Positions 52,136 to 60,940 of a stretch of 64,000 nt of DNA are shown here, piece by piece (position 1 is the first letter of the stretch; every line of letters starts with the position of its first letter). The notes beneath the pieces are model-generated. The model saw nothing but the letters and a program-made list of their open reading frames with translations. It ran no database searches and was not told the DNA's origin. Origin of the DNA: an uncultured Aquimarina sp. (GTDB lineage: Bacteria; Bacteroidota; Bacteroidia; Flavobacteriales; Flavobacteriaceae); assembly GCA_947498775.1 (NCBI GenBank), contig CANMLL010000022.1:1-64000 (forward strand), given 5' to 3'. The translations under genes and the position numbers were made by a program.

Positions 52136-54097
52136 ATGATCCATAAAGTTACCATAGATGCTGTTTTTGATGCTGCTCGATTAGAAGAGGTGATCGGTGA
52201 TTTTGTACAGTTAAAAAAATCAGGAAGCAATTTTAAGGGACTAAGCCCATTTAGCGACGAAAAGACACCTTCGTTTATGGTTTCGCCGGTGAAACAGATC
52301 TGGAAGGATTTTTCAAGTGGAAAAGGAGGTAATGTGGTCGCTTTTTTAATGGAACATGAGCATTTTACCTATCCCGAAGCAATAAAGTACCTTGCAAAAA
52401 AATACAATATCGAAGTCGAAGAGACCGAACAAACAGACGAACAAAAGTTACAGGCAGATGAGCGTGAGAGTATGTATCTGGTTAGTGAGTTTGCAAACAC
52501 TTTTTTTCAGAATGCTCTGCACAAAACAGAACGAGGTAAGGCTATAGGGTTAACCTATTTTAAAGAACGGGGATTTACAGAAGAAACTATTAAAAAGTTC
52601 GGATTGGGATATTCTCCCGATTCCTGGGATGCTTTTACAAATGAGGCGATAAAGAAAGGGTATCAATTAGAATATCTTGAAAAAACAGGGTTTACCATTG
52701 TTAAAGAGGAAAAACAATTCGACCGATTTAAGGGCAGGGTAATGTTTCCTATTCAATCGATGTCTGGTCGCGTTTTGGGCTTTGGTGGAAGAATATTGAC
52801 CAATGAAAAAAAAGCTGCAAAGTACCTTAATTCTCCAGAGAGTGATATTTATCATAAGAGTAAAGTTTTGTACGGAATTTATCATGCAAAACAATCCATA
52901 GCCAAAGAAGATAATTGTTACCTGGTTGAAGGATATACCGATGTTATTCAATGTAATCAAACCGGAATAAAAAATGTGGTGTCTTCTTCGGGAACAGCAT
53001 TAACTTCTGATCAAATAAGACTTGTAAGTAGGCTTACCAAAAATATTACGGTGCTCTTTGATAGCGATGCTGCGGGAATGCGTGCTTCTATTCGAGGTAT
53101 CGACTTGATTTTGGAGCAGGGAATGAATGTGAAAGTATGCAGTTTTCCCGAAGGTGAAGATCCCGATAGTTTTGCAAAAAAAAACACGCTAGAAGAGTTA
53201 ACATTGTATCTTGAAGAAAATGTACAAGATTTTATAAGTTTCAAAGCGTCATTGCTTCAAAAAGAATCCAAAAATGATCCAATAAAAAAAGCAGAATTGA
53301 TTAGAGACATGGTTACCAGTATCTCTAAGATTCCTGATGTGATTAAGCGAGAAATTTATGTGCGCGAATGTTCTCGTATTATGGATATTTCTGAAGATGT
53401 ACTCTTTGATACCTTGGCACAAATACGCAACGATGATATAAAAGATCAACGTAAACAACAAAAAAAAGAGCAAAAACCGCTAGAGGTAGTTAGAAATGAA
53501 GTCGCGCAGTCACCAAAAGTTGATGAACAATATGAATTAGAACGCAAGGTCATTGAAATACTTTTACTTTATGGTCAATGTGAAGAAGAATTTGAAGATC
53601 TGATCCTTAAAGAAAATGACGAAGGAGAACTTGTTCTTGAACCAGAAGTACACACCGCAAAGGTTTTTGAGAAAATATATCTTGATTTACAGGATGATGA
53701 GATAGAATTTGCCAATGATAGTTTTAAGGGGGTGTATGCTGTTTTGATAGCACAATTACATCAAGATGAAGCGTTTAAAATAGAAAGTTTTATTAATCAT
53801 ATTTCTCCTGAAATTGCTTCAGAAATCACAGCAATTATGATGAATGAAGAACGCTATTCTTTGCACCGTTGGCATGATATGGAAATTCATGTTAAGAAAA
53901 AAGATTATACGATTTCTCAATATGTAAGTGATATTATTCTAAACTTAAGAAGGTTTTTAATCTCTCAGAAAGTAGAAGAGCTTTCACAAGAAGTGAAAGC
54001 TCAAAATATGGATGATAATCAAGAATCTATTCAAGATATCATGGATTACCTTTCTTTGAAAAAAATATTATCCGAAAAACTAAACCGAGTAGTTTAG
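52136..54097 (+). CDS. dnaG: DNA primase
   Basis: DnaG makes RNA primers at the replication fork. The 653-residue protein has the N-terminal CHC2-type domain, the catalytic TOPRIM part (VEGYTDVIQCNQTGIKNVVS near residue 262, LFDSDAAGMRASIRGIDL near residue 305) and a C-terminal helicase-binding region. The four zinc ligands of the N-terminal domain are lost: the E. coli positions CCPFHNEKTPSF and HCFGCG correspond to LSPFSDEKTPSF and KDFSSG here. The rest of the domain is well conserved, so this is not decay. I recall the same change in other flavobacteria. Confidence 0.96.
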   Translation: MIHKVTIDAVFDAARLEEVIGDFVQLKKSGSNFKGLSPFSDEKTPSFMVSPVKQIWKDFSSGKGGNVVAFLMEHEHFTYPEAIKYLAKKYNIEVEETEQTDEQKLQADERESMYLVSEFANTFFQNALHKTERGKAIGLTYFKERGFTEETIKKFGLGYSPDSWDAFTNEAIKKGYQLEYLEKTGFTIVKEEKQFDRFKGRVMFPIQSMSGRVLGFGGRILTNEKKAAKYLNSPESDIYHKSKVLYGIYHAKQSIAKEDNCYLVEGYTDVIQCNQTGIKNVVSSSGTALTSDQIRLVSRLTKNITVLFDSDAAGMRASIRGIDLILEQGMNVKVCSFPEGEDPDSFAKKNTLEELTLYLEENVQDFISFKASLLQKESKNDPIKKAELIRDMVTSISKIPDVIKREIYVRECSRIMDISEDVLFDTLAQIRNDDIKDQRKQQKKEQKPLEVVRNEVAQSPKVDEQYELERKVIEILLLYGQCEEEFEDLILKENDEGELVLEPEVHTAKVFEKIYLDLQDDEIEFANDSFKGVYAVLIAQLHQDEAFKIESFINHISPEIASEITAIMMNEERYSLHRWHDMEIHVKKKDYTISQYVSDIILNLRRFLISQKVEELSQEVKAQNMDDNQESIQDIMDYLSLKKILSEKLNRVV

Positions 54098-54183
54098 TTA
54101 GAACTCATCTTTATCCCGTCGATTGCCTGCAAACCACTTCATAAATGGTACAGCAACAATCGATTGTAAAGGATAATTCTTTT

Positions 54184-54816
54184 TTAACTTATATGCAAAA
54201 GTCTGGATTGGTGAATAAGATCCGCAAGGTTATCTACTTTTAATTTTTTCAAAAGTCTTGTTTTGTATGTGCTTACGGTTTTTTCGTTAATTGATAAAGT
54301 CGTTGCAATATCCTTATTTCTTTTACCGGATGATAAAAGATTAAGAACTTCAATTTCTCTTGACGATAGTTTCTTGTACTTCACGACCATGTTATTTTCA
54401 CTAGCATTGCCATTGGCTAATTGTTGCGTTAGGTTATCATTTAAATAGATACCTCCTCGTGCAACACGCTCGATTGCTTTTTTAAGTATTTTGGTCGGAA
54501 CAGTTTTAGATAAATATGCAGAAGCACCGGCTTTAATTGCGCTTAGGGCATACATCTCTTCAGGATGTGAGCTAAAAATAATAACTTTTATTCCGGAAAA
54601 TTCTTTTTTAATGGTCCTTAAAGCCATAATTCCATTGATCTGCGGAAGATCTAGCTCCATAATAAGTACATCAGGAGTGCTTGTTTTCAAGATGTCATAC
54701 ATTTCGTTACCGTTACTTACTTTGCCAGTAATCTCATAATCTTCAGAGTGGCGAAATAATGAAACGATCCCTTTCCTAGTAATTGGGTGATGATCAGCGA
54801 TTAATACAGTTGTCAT
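54184..54816 (-). CDS. NarL/FixJ-type response regulator with altered phosphoacceptor
   Basis: The 210-residue regulator has a receiver domain (about 1-120) and a LuxR-type HTH (about 145-210: LSSREIEVLNLLSSGKRNKD, LSINEKTVSTYKTRLLKKL). In the receiver, the pocket begins VLIADHHPITRKG with one of the two acidic residues as His, and the phosphoacceptor position reads DVLIMELDLPQING, with Glu where Asp is expected. Ser and Lys switch residues (IIFSSHPE, YLSKTVP) are kept. It may be phosphorylation-independent. No kinase is adjacent; it lies between dnaG and nadE. Confidence 0.92.
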   Translation of the reverse strand: MTTVLIADHHPITRKGIVSLFRHSEDYEITGKVSNGNEMYDILKTSTPDVLIMELDLPQINGIMALRTIKKEFSGIKVIIFSSHPEEMYALSAIKAGASAYLSKTVPTKILKKAIERVARGGIYLNDNLTQQLANGNASENNMVVKYKKLSSREIEVLNLLSSGKRNKDIATTLSINEKTVSTYKTRLLKKLKVDNLADLIHQSRLLHIS

Positions 54817-54959
54817 TCTTGTTTAAAATTGTTAATGTTAGTTTAATTTTAGATTTTAACATCTGTTTAGGCTAGGGGGTAACTTTTTATCTTGGTGCAA
54901 AATTACTAAGAACTAGCACTCTTAAACTTTTTTTTATCACATTATCGACAAAGTGTTGG

Positions 54960-55748
54960 TTATAATAGATTAACGGGTATTTTACATACCGGAATAGGGT
55001 TCATTTTATGTTGGTTTACGGTATTTAGACGTATAAAAATTTTAAAAACCTGTTGTTGCCTTCCTACAAAATCATCAATTTTCTTACCTTTATCTTTCAT
55101 TTTCATGGCCCATTCTAATTCATCATAACTTGCTCCAATTTGATCTTCATCACTTCTACTATCACCAAATAATCCATCGGTTGGAGCGGCAACTTGTATA
55201 GAGTGAGGCACGTTAAGCGTTTTTCCTAAGGCATAAACTTCGCTTTTCATTAAATCAGCGATAGGGCTCAGATCAACGCCTCCATCTCCATACTTGGTAT
55301 AGAAGCCTACTCCAAAATCTTCAACCTTATTTCCTGTTCCGGCTACGAGATATTTATGCAAACCTGCAAAGTAATATAATGTAGACATTCTTAATCGCGC
55401 TCGTGTATTTGCCAGAGAAAGGTCCAACTGTGGGCTGGATGTTGTTTTAGGAAGTACCGATTTTAATTCTTCAAAAACAGGAGTTAGGTCAACTCTCGCA
55501 TCAGATACATTAGGAAACCTTTCTTTTAATTGTGTAATGTGCTCTTGCGCTCTTGTAACCTGACTTTGAGCTTGGTGAATAGGCATTTCTACACATAGGG
55601 TCTTCAAACCTGTGCTTGCACACAATGATGAAGTAACTGCACTATCGATTCCTCCGCTAACTCCAACCACAAAACCATCTATACTTGCTTTGGTAGCATA
55701 TTCCTTTAGCCAATTTATGATATGATCAATTACTTTTTTGGATTGCAT
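54960..55748 (-). CDS. nadE: NAD+ synthase, ammonia-dependent type
   Basis: NadE amidates deamido-NAD+ in the last step of NAD synthesis. The 262-residue protein has the PP-loop VGVSGGIDSAVTSSLCA (near residue 30), LANTRARLRMSTLYYFA, AGTGNKVEDFGVGFYTKYGDGG and DLSPIADLMKSEVYALG. It lacks the nitrilase/glutaminase domain of the 550-700 residue form, so it should use ammonia. It is divergent from gldB, an arrangement often seen in flavobacteria (nadE-gldB-gldC). Confidence 0.95.
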   Translation of the reverse strand: MQSKKVIDHIINWLKEYATKASIDGFVVGVSGGIDSAVTSSLCASTGLKTLCVEMPIHQAQSQVTRAQEHITQLKERFPNVSDARVDLTPVFEELKSVLPKTTSSPQLDLSLANTRARLRMSTLYYFAGLHKYLVAGTGNKVEDFGVGFYTKYGDGGVDLSPIADLMKSEVYALGKTLNVPHSIQVAAPTDGLFGDSRSDEDQIGASYDELEWAMKMKDKGKKIDDFVGRQQQVFKIFIRLNTVNQHKMNPIPVCKIPVNLL

Positions 55749-55919
55749 ATTTCAGTATTTAATTATTTTAGTTGAAAAGAATACTCTTGATTCATTAGAT
55801 AATGTTGTCTGTAAACTCATAATTCGTAATTCCTTGCATTATCTTTACGATCATAAAATTAATAAAAAAAGATGGCGTTCTATAAGAATAAGAATTATTT
55901 GAATATCTGTTATAATTTA

Positions 55920-56891
55920 ATGAAGAATACTACTAGATTATTAAAATGTACTGCGATTTTTTGCCTTTTTTTTTCATGTGTCAAAGAAAGTAAATTAGAA
56001 AAAGAAATAACCAAAATCCCTGTAAATATTGAGATTGAACGTTTTGATCGTTTATTTGCCACACTCACAGAAGAAAATTTGTCCGACTTAAAGACCAAAT
56101 ATTCTTTTTTGTTTTCTGAAAAATATGCAGATAGTGTATGGATTAATAAAACCAAGGATACCATTCAATTAGAATTAAATGAAGAGGTAGAGAAAGCTTT
56201 TTCTGATCTTTCTAAGGAAAAAGAACAGCTTCACTCTCTTTTTCAGCACATTAAATTTTATTTCCCTGAAATCAAAATTCCTAGAGTTGTTACAATCACC
56301 TCGGATGTAGATTATCGTAATAAAATAGTCATAGCAAAGGATGTATTGATTATTTCTCTAGACACCTATTTGGGGAAGAACCATCATTTTTATGAAAGCA
56401 TTCAAAAATATCTAAAACAAAATTTTGAAAGAGAGCAGATACTGCCCGATGTGGCATCGATGTATGCCAAAAATTTGGTTGGACCAATAAGAGATAGAAC
56501 GTTTTTGGGCAACCTCGTTTCTTTCGGGAAAGAATTATATCTTAAAGATCTTTTTTTGCCCAATTTTAGTAATGCCCAAAAAATGGGGTATACCGAGGAT
56601 CAATATCTATGGGCCGAGGCTAATGAGGAGCAAATCTGGAGATATTTTGTTGATAGACAATTGTTATACAGCACAGATAGTGATCTTATGCCCAGATTTT
56701 TATACCCAGGTCCTTTTTCAAAGTTTTATCTGGAAGAAATCGACAAAGAAGCACCCGACAGGATTGGTCAATTTATAGGTTGGCGAATTGTAGTTTCGTA
56801 TATGAAAAATAACAATGTATCTTTGCGGCAGTTATTAGTGGCAGATGCCGAAACGATTTTTAATACATCAAAATACAAACCCGCACGATAA
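55920..56891 (+). CDS. gldB: Gliding motility lipoprotein GldB
   Basis: GldB is a membrane lipoprotein needed for gliding in Flavobacterium johnsoniae, with uncertain biochemical role. The protein has 323 residues from ATG 55920, which gives a clean lipoprotein signal (MKNTTRLLKCTAIFCLFFSC). The ATG at 55872 would add 16 polar residues before the signal and is not favoured. Family segments visible are IEIERFDRLFATL, TKYSFLFSEKYADSVW, GKELYLKDLFLP and FIGWRIVVSYM. TATCTTTA near 55840 resembles the promoter -7 element. The stop overlaps the gldC start by 1 nt (TAATG). Confidence 0.92.
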   Translation: MKNTTRLLKCTAIFCLFFSCVKESKLEKEITKIPVNIEIERFDRLFATLTEENLSDLKTKYSFLFSEKYADSVWINKTKDTIQLELNEEVEKAFSDLSKEKEQLHSLFQHIKFYFPEIKIPRVVTITSDVDYRNKIVIAKDVLIISLDTYLGKNHHFYESIQKYLKQNFEREQILPDVASMYAKNLVGPIRDRTFLGNLVSFGKELYLKDLFLPNFSNAQKMGYTEDQYLWAEANEEQIWRYFVDRQLLYSTDSDLMPRFLYPGPFSKFYLEEIDKEAPDRIGQFIGWRIVVSYMKNNNVSLRQLLVADAETIFNTSKYKPAR

Positions 56892-57229
56892 TGGCAATTG
56901 AGCATAAATCAGAAATAAAAATAGATATCGCACTAGACGAAAACCGTATACCTGAACAATTGAAATGGACAGCAAAAGACGGGGGTGTAGAAGATGAAGA
57001 GACAAAAGCCATGCTTTTATCAGTTTGGGATAGTAAAAACAAAGAAAGTCTACGTATCGATTTATGGACCAAGGATATGCCTGTAGACGAAATGAAAATT
57101 TTCTTTCATCAGACTTTAATGGCAATGAGTGATACCTTTTATCGTGCAACGCAGGACGAAAAAATGTCTGCTACCATGAAAGATTTTAGCGATTATTTTG
57201 CCGAAAAATTAGAGTTAAAAAGAGAGTAA
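56891..57229 (+). CDS. gldC: Gliding motility protein GldC
   Basis: GldC is a small cytoplasmic protein that improves gliding and lies downstream of gldB in F. johnsoniae. The 112-residue sequence shows HKSEIKIDIALDENRIPEQL, WTAKDGG, AMLLSVWDSKNKESLRIDLW and VDEMKIFFHQTLMAMSDTFY, matching the family. Its ATG shares one base with the gldB stop, so the two are translationally coupled. The role is accessory; its biochemical activity is unknown. Confidence 0.93.
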   Translation: MAIEHKSEIKIDIALDENRIPEQLKWTAKDGGVEDEETKAMLLSVWDSKNKESLRIDLWTKDMPVDEMKIFFHQTLMAMSDTFYRATQDEKMSATMKDFSDYFAEKLELKRE

Positions 57230-57405
57230 ACGAAAGATTTTTAAGTTTCTATAAACAAAACATTCAAAATAAAGGGTTTTGTGAGTAACGTCTTGATATT
57301 TGTTTATAAAATCCTAAGTCGGTCTACCCTATGGTTGTGATCTTTGAAGTCTTACTGATGTACAATCTGTAAATGAATTAATCAAAGAGTTGAATAAGGA
57401 ATTGA

Positions 57406-58011
57406 CTAAGAGTTTTTCAATTGAGCATTAATCTCAGTGATATAGTCAAGAACATCTTCTTTTCCTAGTCCTGTAGAAGAAGATGTGATGAAGTAATTTG
57501 GCATTTCTTCCCAGTATTTTAACATTTCTTCGATATAACTATTGATCTGTAGTGGTAATTTATTTTTTGAAAGCTTATCTGCTTTGGTAAAAATAATAGA
57601 AAATGGTATTTGATTTTCTCCCAACCATTGCATAAACTCCAAGTCAATTTTTTGAGGTTCGTGCCGGCAGTCGATCAATACAAAAGCACTTACTAATTGT
57701 GTTCTTTTCGAGAAATAAGCAGTAATAAATTTTTGAAAGACCTTTTTTGAAGATTTAGAAACGCGTGCATAACCATATCCAGGTAAATCGACCAGGAACC
57801 ATGTTTTATTGATAATGAAATGATTAATTAATTGGGTTTTTCCTGGTCTACCAGATGTTTTTGCCAAGCTTTTTCGGCTGGTAAGCATATTGATCAATGA
57901 AGATTTTCCAACATTTGACCTTCCTATAAAAGCATATTCAGGGAATGCCTCTTTTGGGCATTTAGCAACATCGCTGTTACTTATCACAAACTCGGCGCTA
58001 CTAATTTTCAT
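57406..58011 (-). CDS. engB: Ribosome biogenesis GTP-binding protein EngB/YsxC
   Basis: This essential GTPase acts in assembly of the large ribosomal subunit. The 201-residue protein starts with the typical SAEFVISNSDVAKCPK and has G1 GRSNVGKSSLIN (near residue 31), a G2 region SGRPGKTQLINHF, G3 DLPGYGYA, G4 FTKADKLSKNK and G5 SSSTGLG. Family length and motifs match. It is probably co-transcribed with the hydrolase gene 12 bp upstream on the minus strand. Confidence 0.96.
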   Translation of the reverse strand: MKISSAEFVISNSDVAKCPKEAFPEYAFIGRSNVGKSSLINMLTSRKSLAKTSGRPGKTQLINHFIINKTWFLVDLPGYGYARVSKSSKKVFQKFITAYFSKRTQLVSAFVLIDCRHEPQKIDLEFMQWLGENQIPFSIIFTKADKLSKNKLPLQINSYIEEMLKYWEEMPNYFITSSSTGLGKEDVLDYITEINAQLKNS

Positions 58012-58023
58012 AGTAAACTATAA

Positions 58024-58794
58024 TTAGAAATTTCGTTCCTGTAACCAGTTATGCATCAAAACATTAAATTCGTCAGGGTGTTCCATCATTGCAGCATGGC
58101 CACATTTGTCGATCCAATACAAATCAGAATCTGGTAATAGGCGATCAAAATCATCTGCAACTTCGGGCGGAGTAACATTATCGTTTTTTCCCCAGATGAT
58201 ACATGTGGGAGTGTGCATTTTTGGAAGATCTTTTGCCATATTATGGCGAATAGCACTCTTGGCAATCGCAAGCGTTCTAATTAATTTATTACGATCATTA
58301 ACAGTAGTATAGACTTCGTCTACGATTTCTTTGGTCGCTATTGCAGGATCATAGAATACATTTTCGGCTTTGGCTTTGATGTATTCATAGTCTCCTCGTT
58401 TTGGATAGCTCTCGCCCATAGCACTTTCATAAAGTCCGGAACTGCCGGTTATTACAAGTCCTTTTACTTTTTCAGGGTACATTTTTGTGCATAAAAGAGC
58501 AATATGTCCACCAAGAGAGTTCCCTAAAAGGATTACTTCTTTGCCCCCATATCCAAGACGATCAATAAAGTCTTTAAGAAATTTGGCATAGGTGCTAACC
58601 TTGGTTTTTATCAATGGTAATGTATAGATAGGAAGTTCAGGAATCAATACTTTGTATCCTTGCTCAGGGAAGTACGAACTCACACCTTCAAAGTTACTCA
58701 AGCCACCCATCAAACCATGTAAAATGACTATTGGCGTACCTTCTCCGATGTCTAGATAACTGAATTTTCCGTCTTTTTTTAATTCGTGCTTCAT
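58024..58794 (-). CDS. Alpha/beta hydrolase
   Basis: The 256-residue alpha/beta hydrolase has the oxyanion-hole segment VILHGLMGGLSNFEG, the nucleophile elbow LLGNSLGGHIALL with Ser near residue 93, an acid in IIWGKNDNVTPPEVAD and the His in WIDKCGHAAMMEHPDEF. No signal peptide is seen, so it is cytoplasmic. The substrate cannot be read from the sequence; small esters or C-C bond hydrolysis are both within the family. It precedes engB on the same strand, divergent from the mraZ cluster. Confidence 0.9.
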   Translation of the reverse strand: MKHELKKDGKFSYLDIGEGTPIVILHGLMGGLSNFEGVSSYFPEQGYKVLIPELPIYTLPLIKTKVSTYAKFLKDFIDRLGYGGKEVILLGNSLGGHIALLCTKMYPEKVKGLVITGSSGLYESAMGESYPKRGDYEYIKAKAENVFYDPAIATKEIVDEVYTTVNDRNKLIRTLAIAKSAIRHNMAKDLPKMHTPTCIIWGKNDNVTPPEVADDFDRLLPDSDLYWIDKCGHAAMMEHPDEFNVLMHNWLQERNF

Positions 58795-59026
58795 TAATAC
58801 TTCTTACAAGAATTAAACGCAAATATAGCATTTTCATAATTAGTTTTAAGATTTTTTATGAATACTACAGGATGAATTTTTATAATTTTTTTTTCTTCAG
58901 ATTATTTCCTACGCGAATTAGTCGAACCTTGGGTTTTACCAGCTTTTTGTTAGTGTACTGATAAACAATTTTTTAAAGTTTTTAATTGCCTAAAGTGTGC
59001 TTTTTGAGTTATAACTTATTAACAAT

Positions 59027-59070
59027 GTGGTAAATTGTGGTAAAAAGTGGTAAATTTTTCAATATATTTG
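59027..59070 (+). promoter_or_regulatory. MraZ operator repeats and promoter of the division cluster
   Basis: Three GTGGTAAA copies start at 59027, 59037 and 59047, an exact 10-bp period; a fourth GTGGTAAA covers the mraZ start codon at 59097. Direct TGG-type repeats with 10-bp spacing in front of mraZ are the known binding pattern of MraZ, which represses its own operon. TATATTTG at 59063-59070 is the likely -7 element, so bound MraZ would overlap RNA polymerase. Confidence 0.8.
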
Positions 59071-59096
59071 GCTAATTAAACGTTTAGGGAAACAAA

Positions 59097-59564
59097 GTGG
59101 TAAATCTAATCGGTACATACGAATGTAAGGCAGACGCAAAGGGACGTCTCATGATACCTGTGGCTTTTAAAAAGCAACTTTCGCCTGTACTGCAAGATGG
59201 ATTTGTATTGAAAAGATCTGTTTTTCAGGCCTGTTTAGAGCTATATCCCATGGCCGAATGGAATCTTTTGATGCAAAAAATTAACAAGCTTAACCGCTTT
59301 AAGAAAAAGAACAATGATTTTATAAGAAGATTTACGGCTGGAGTAAAAGTTGTAGAGATTGATAGTGCTGGTCGTCTTTTGATACCTAAAGATCTAATAG
59401 GGTTTGCGGGTATAACAAAAGAGCTTGTATTGTCTTCTGCTGTTAATATTATAGAGATCTGGGATAAAGATCAGTATGAAAAAGCAATCGATGATGTTGC
59501 TGTTGATTTTGCAGATTTGGCTGAAGAAGTAATGGGTTTTGATGATGATATGAATCAGGAATAA
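59097..59564 (+). CDS. mraZ: Transcriptional regulator MraZ
   Basis: MraZ, a double AbrB/SpoVT-fold DNA-binding protein, is the first gene of the division and cell wall cluster and regulates it. The 155-residue protein has two repeats, GTYECKADAKGRLMIPVAFK near the start and VVEIDSAGRLLIPKDLIGFA near residue 90. The start is GTG at 59097, which also lies in the fourth copy of the operator-like GTGGTAAA. It is followed by rsmH, ftsL, ftsI and murE in the usual order. Confidence 0.95.
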   Translation: MVNLIGTYECKADAKGRLMIPVAFKKQLSPVLQDGFVLKRSVFQACLELYPMAEWNLLMQKINKLNRFKKKNNDFIRRFTAGVKVVEIDSAGRLLIPKDLIGFAGITKELVLSSAVNIIEIWDKDQYEKAIDDVAVDFADLAEEVMGFDDDMNQE

Positions 59565-59631
59565 CTCAGAGATAGTAGTGAGTGTGCTAATTGCCTTTAA
59601 GCAGTTTTGAGTAAGATTTAGAACGTAATAG

Positions 59632-60537
59632 ATGGAACAAACTGAGTATCATAATCCAGTTTTGCTAAAGCAAACCGTAGATGGTCTTGCAATCAAATCA
59701 GATGGAGTTTATGTAGATGTAACTTTTGGCGGTGGTGGACATTCTAGAGAGATCTTAAAAAGATTGGGCCCGGATGGGAAATTATTTGCTTTTGATCAGG
59801 ATAAAGATGCTTTGGATAATGCTATTGATGATGAGCGGTTTACTTTGATTAATGAGAATTTTAGATTCATCAAGCGTTTTCTTCGGTTTCATGGTGTGAA
59901 AAAAGTGGACGGGATTCTTGGTGATTTTGGAGTTTCATCTCATCAATTTGATGTGGCAGAAAGAGGGTTTTCTACGCGGTTTGAGGCTGATTTGGATATG
60001 AGAATGAATCAAAGCGGAGCACTGTCAGCGTTTGAAGTGGTTAATAAATATGATGAAGCTGGTCTAAGAAAGATGTTCTTGGGTTATGGAGAATTAAGAA
60101 ACGCTCCTAAGCTTGCAAGAGCAATTGTGGGTGCAAGAAAAGAGAATCCGATAAAAACCAGTTCAGAACTAAAAGAAGTATTAAGTCCATTTTTACCCAA
60201 ACATAAAGAGCATAAAATACTGGCTCAGATATATCAGGCAATACGGATTGAGGTAAATCAAGAGATTGATGCACTAAAAGAGTTTTTGATGCAAACGGTA
60301 GAGCTTTTAGAAAAAGATGGCAGGATTAGCCTGATTTCTTATCACTCTTTGGAAGACAGGTTGGTAAAACGATTTATTCGTAGCGGAATGTTTGAAGGTG
60401 AGCCAGAAAAAGACATGTATGGAAATGTATCGGTTCCTTTTAAAAAAGTTGGTAAACTCATTGTTCCAGAACAAGAAGAGATTAAAGAGAATAATAGAGC
60501 ACGAAGTGCTAAACTGAGAATAGCAGAGCGGGTATGA
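59632..60537 (+). CDS. rsmH: 16S rRNA (cytosine-1402-N4)-methyltransferase
   Basis: RsmH (MraW) methylates N4 of C1402 in the decoding centre. The 301-residue protein starts EYHNPVLLKQTVDGL, has the SAM motif YVDVTFGGGGHSREIL (near residue 30), FAFDQDKDAL, ILGDFGVSSHQFD, RGFSTRFEADLDMRMN, and near the end LISYHSLEDRLVKRF and NNRARSAKLRIAER. It is the second gene of the division cluster. Confidence 0.97.
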   Translation: MEQTEYHNPVLLKQTVDGLAIKSDGVYVDVTFGGGGHSREILKRLGPDGKLFAFDQDKDALDNAIDDERFTLINENFRFIKRFLRFHGVKKVDGILGDFGVSSHQFDVAERGFSTRFEADLDMRMNQSGALSAFEVVNKYDEAGLRKMFLGYGELRNAPKLARAIVGARKENPIKTSSELKEVLSPFLPKHKEHKILAQIYQAIRIEVNQEIDALKEFLMQTVELLEKDGRISLISYHSLEDRLVKRFIRSGMFEGEPEKDMYGNVSVPFKKVGKLIVPEQEEIKENNRARSAKLRIAERV

Positions 60538-60624
60538 AATGAGCTATAACAATCAAGTTGATATCAACAAAAATGAATGTTAGCGAATTCTATCTGACAA
60601 TAGAGAAATTAATGAGATAAACAG

Positions 60625-60936
60625 ATGAAACAGACGGTATATGACATACTGAAAGGAAAGTTTCTTATTGCAGACGATGCTATGAAGAATTGGAGAATGC
60701 TATTGTTTCTCTCCTTTTTGGCCATAATAATGATTGCTAGCTCCCATAATGCCGAACGTAAGGTGCATGAGATTGCACGATTAAATAATGAGGTACGAGA
60801 GTTAAGAACACAATTTGTAGATGGAAAAACAGAATTAATGAGGTTGAAAATGGAGTCTTCAATAATTAGGAAGATGACACAAGAAGGGCTAAAACGTCCA
60901 GCTACGCCTCCGCAAAAAATAATTGTAAAAAACTAA
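60625..60936 (+). CDS. ftsL: FtsL-like cell division protein
   Basis: The 103-residue bitopic protein has a short cytoplasmic part, one membrane segment (MLLFLSFLAIIMIASS, about residues 25-40) and a periplasmic coiled coil (EIARLNNEVRELRTQF). This topology and its place between rsmH and ftsI identify it as the FtsL of the cluster, which with FtsB and FtsQ activates septal peptidoglycan synthesis. Sequence conservation of FtsL is low, so the name rests mainly on context. The gap to ftsI is 4 bp. Confidence 0.88.
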   Translation: MKQTVYDILKGKFLIADDAMKNWRMLLFLSFLAIIMIASSHNAERKVHEIARLNNEVRELRTQFVDGKTELMRLKMESSIIRKMTQEGLKRPATPPQKIIVKN

Positions 60937-60940
60937 ACTG

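Noticed and set aside
55872..55919. ATG 55872 as the gldB start
   Set aside because: It would add 16 residues before a standard lipoprotein signal; ATG 55920 gives the expected lipobox position.
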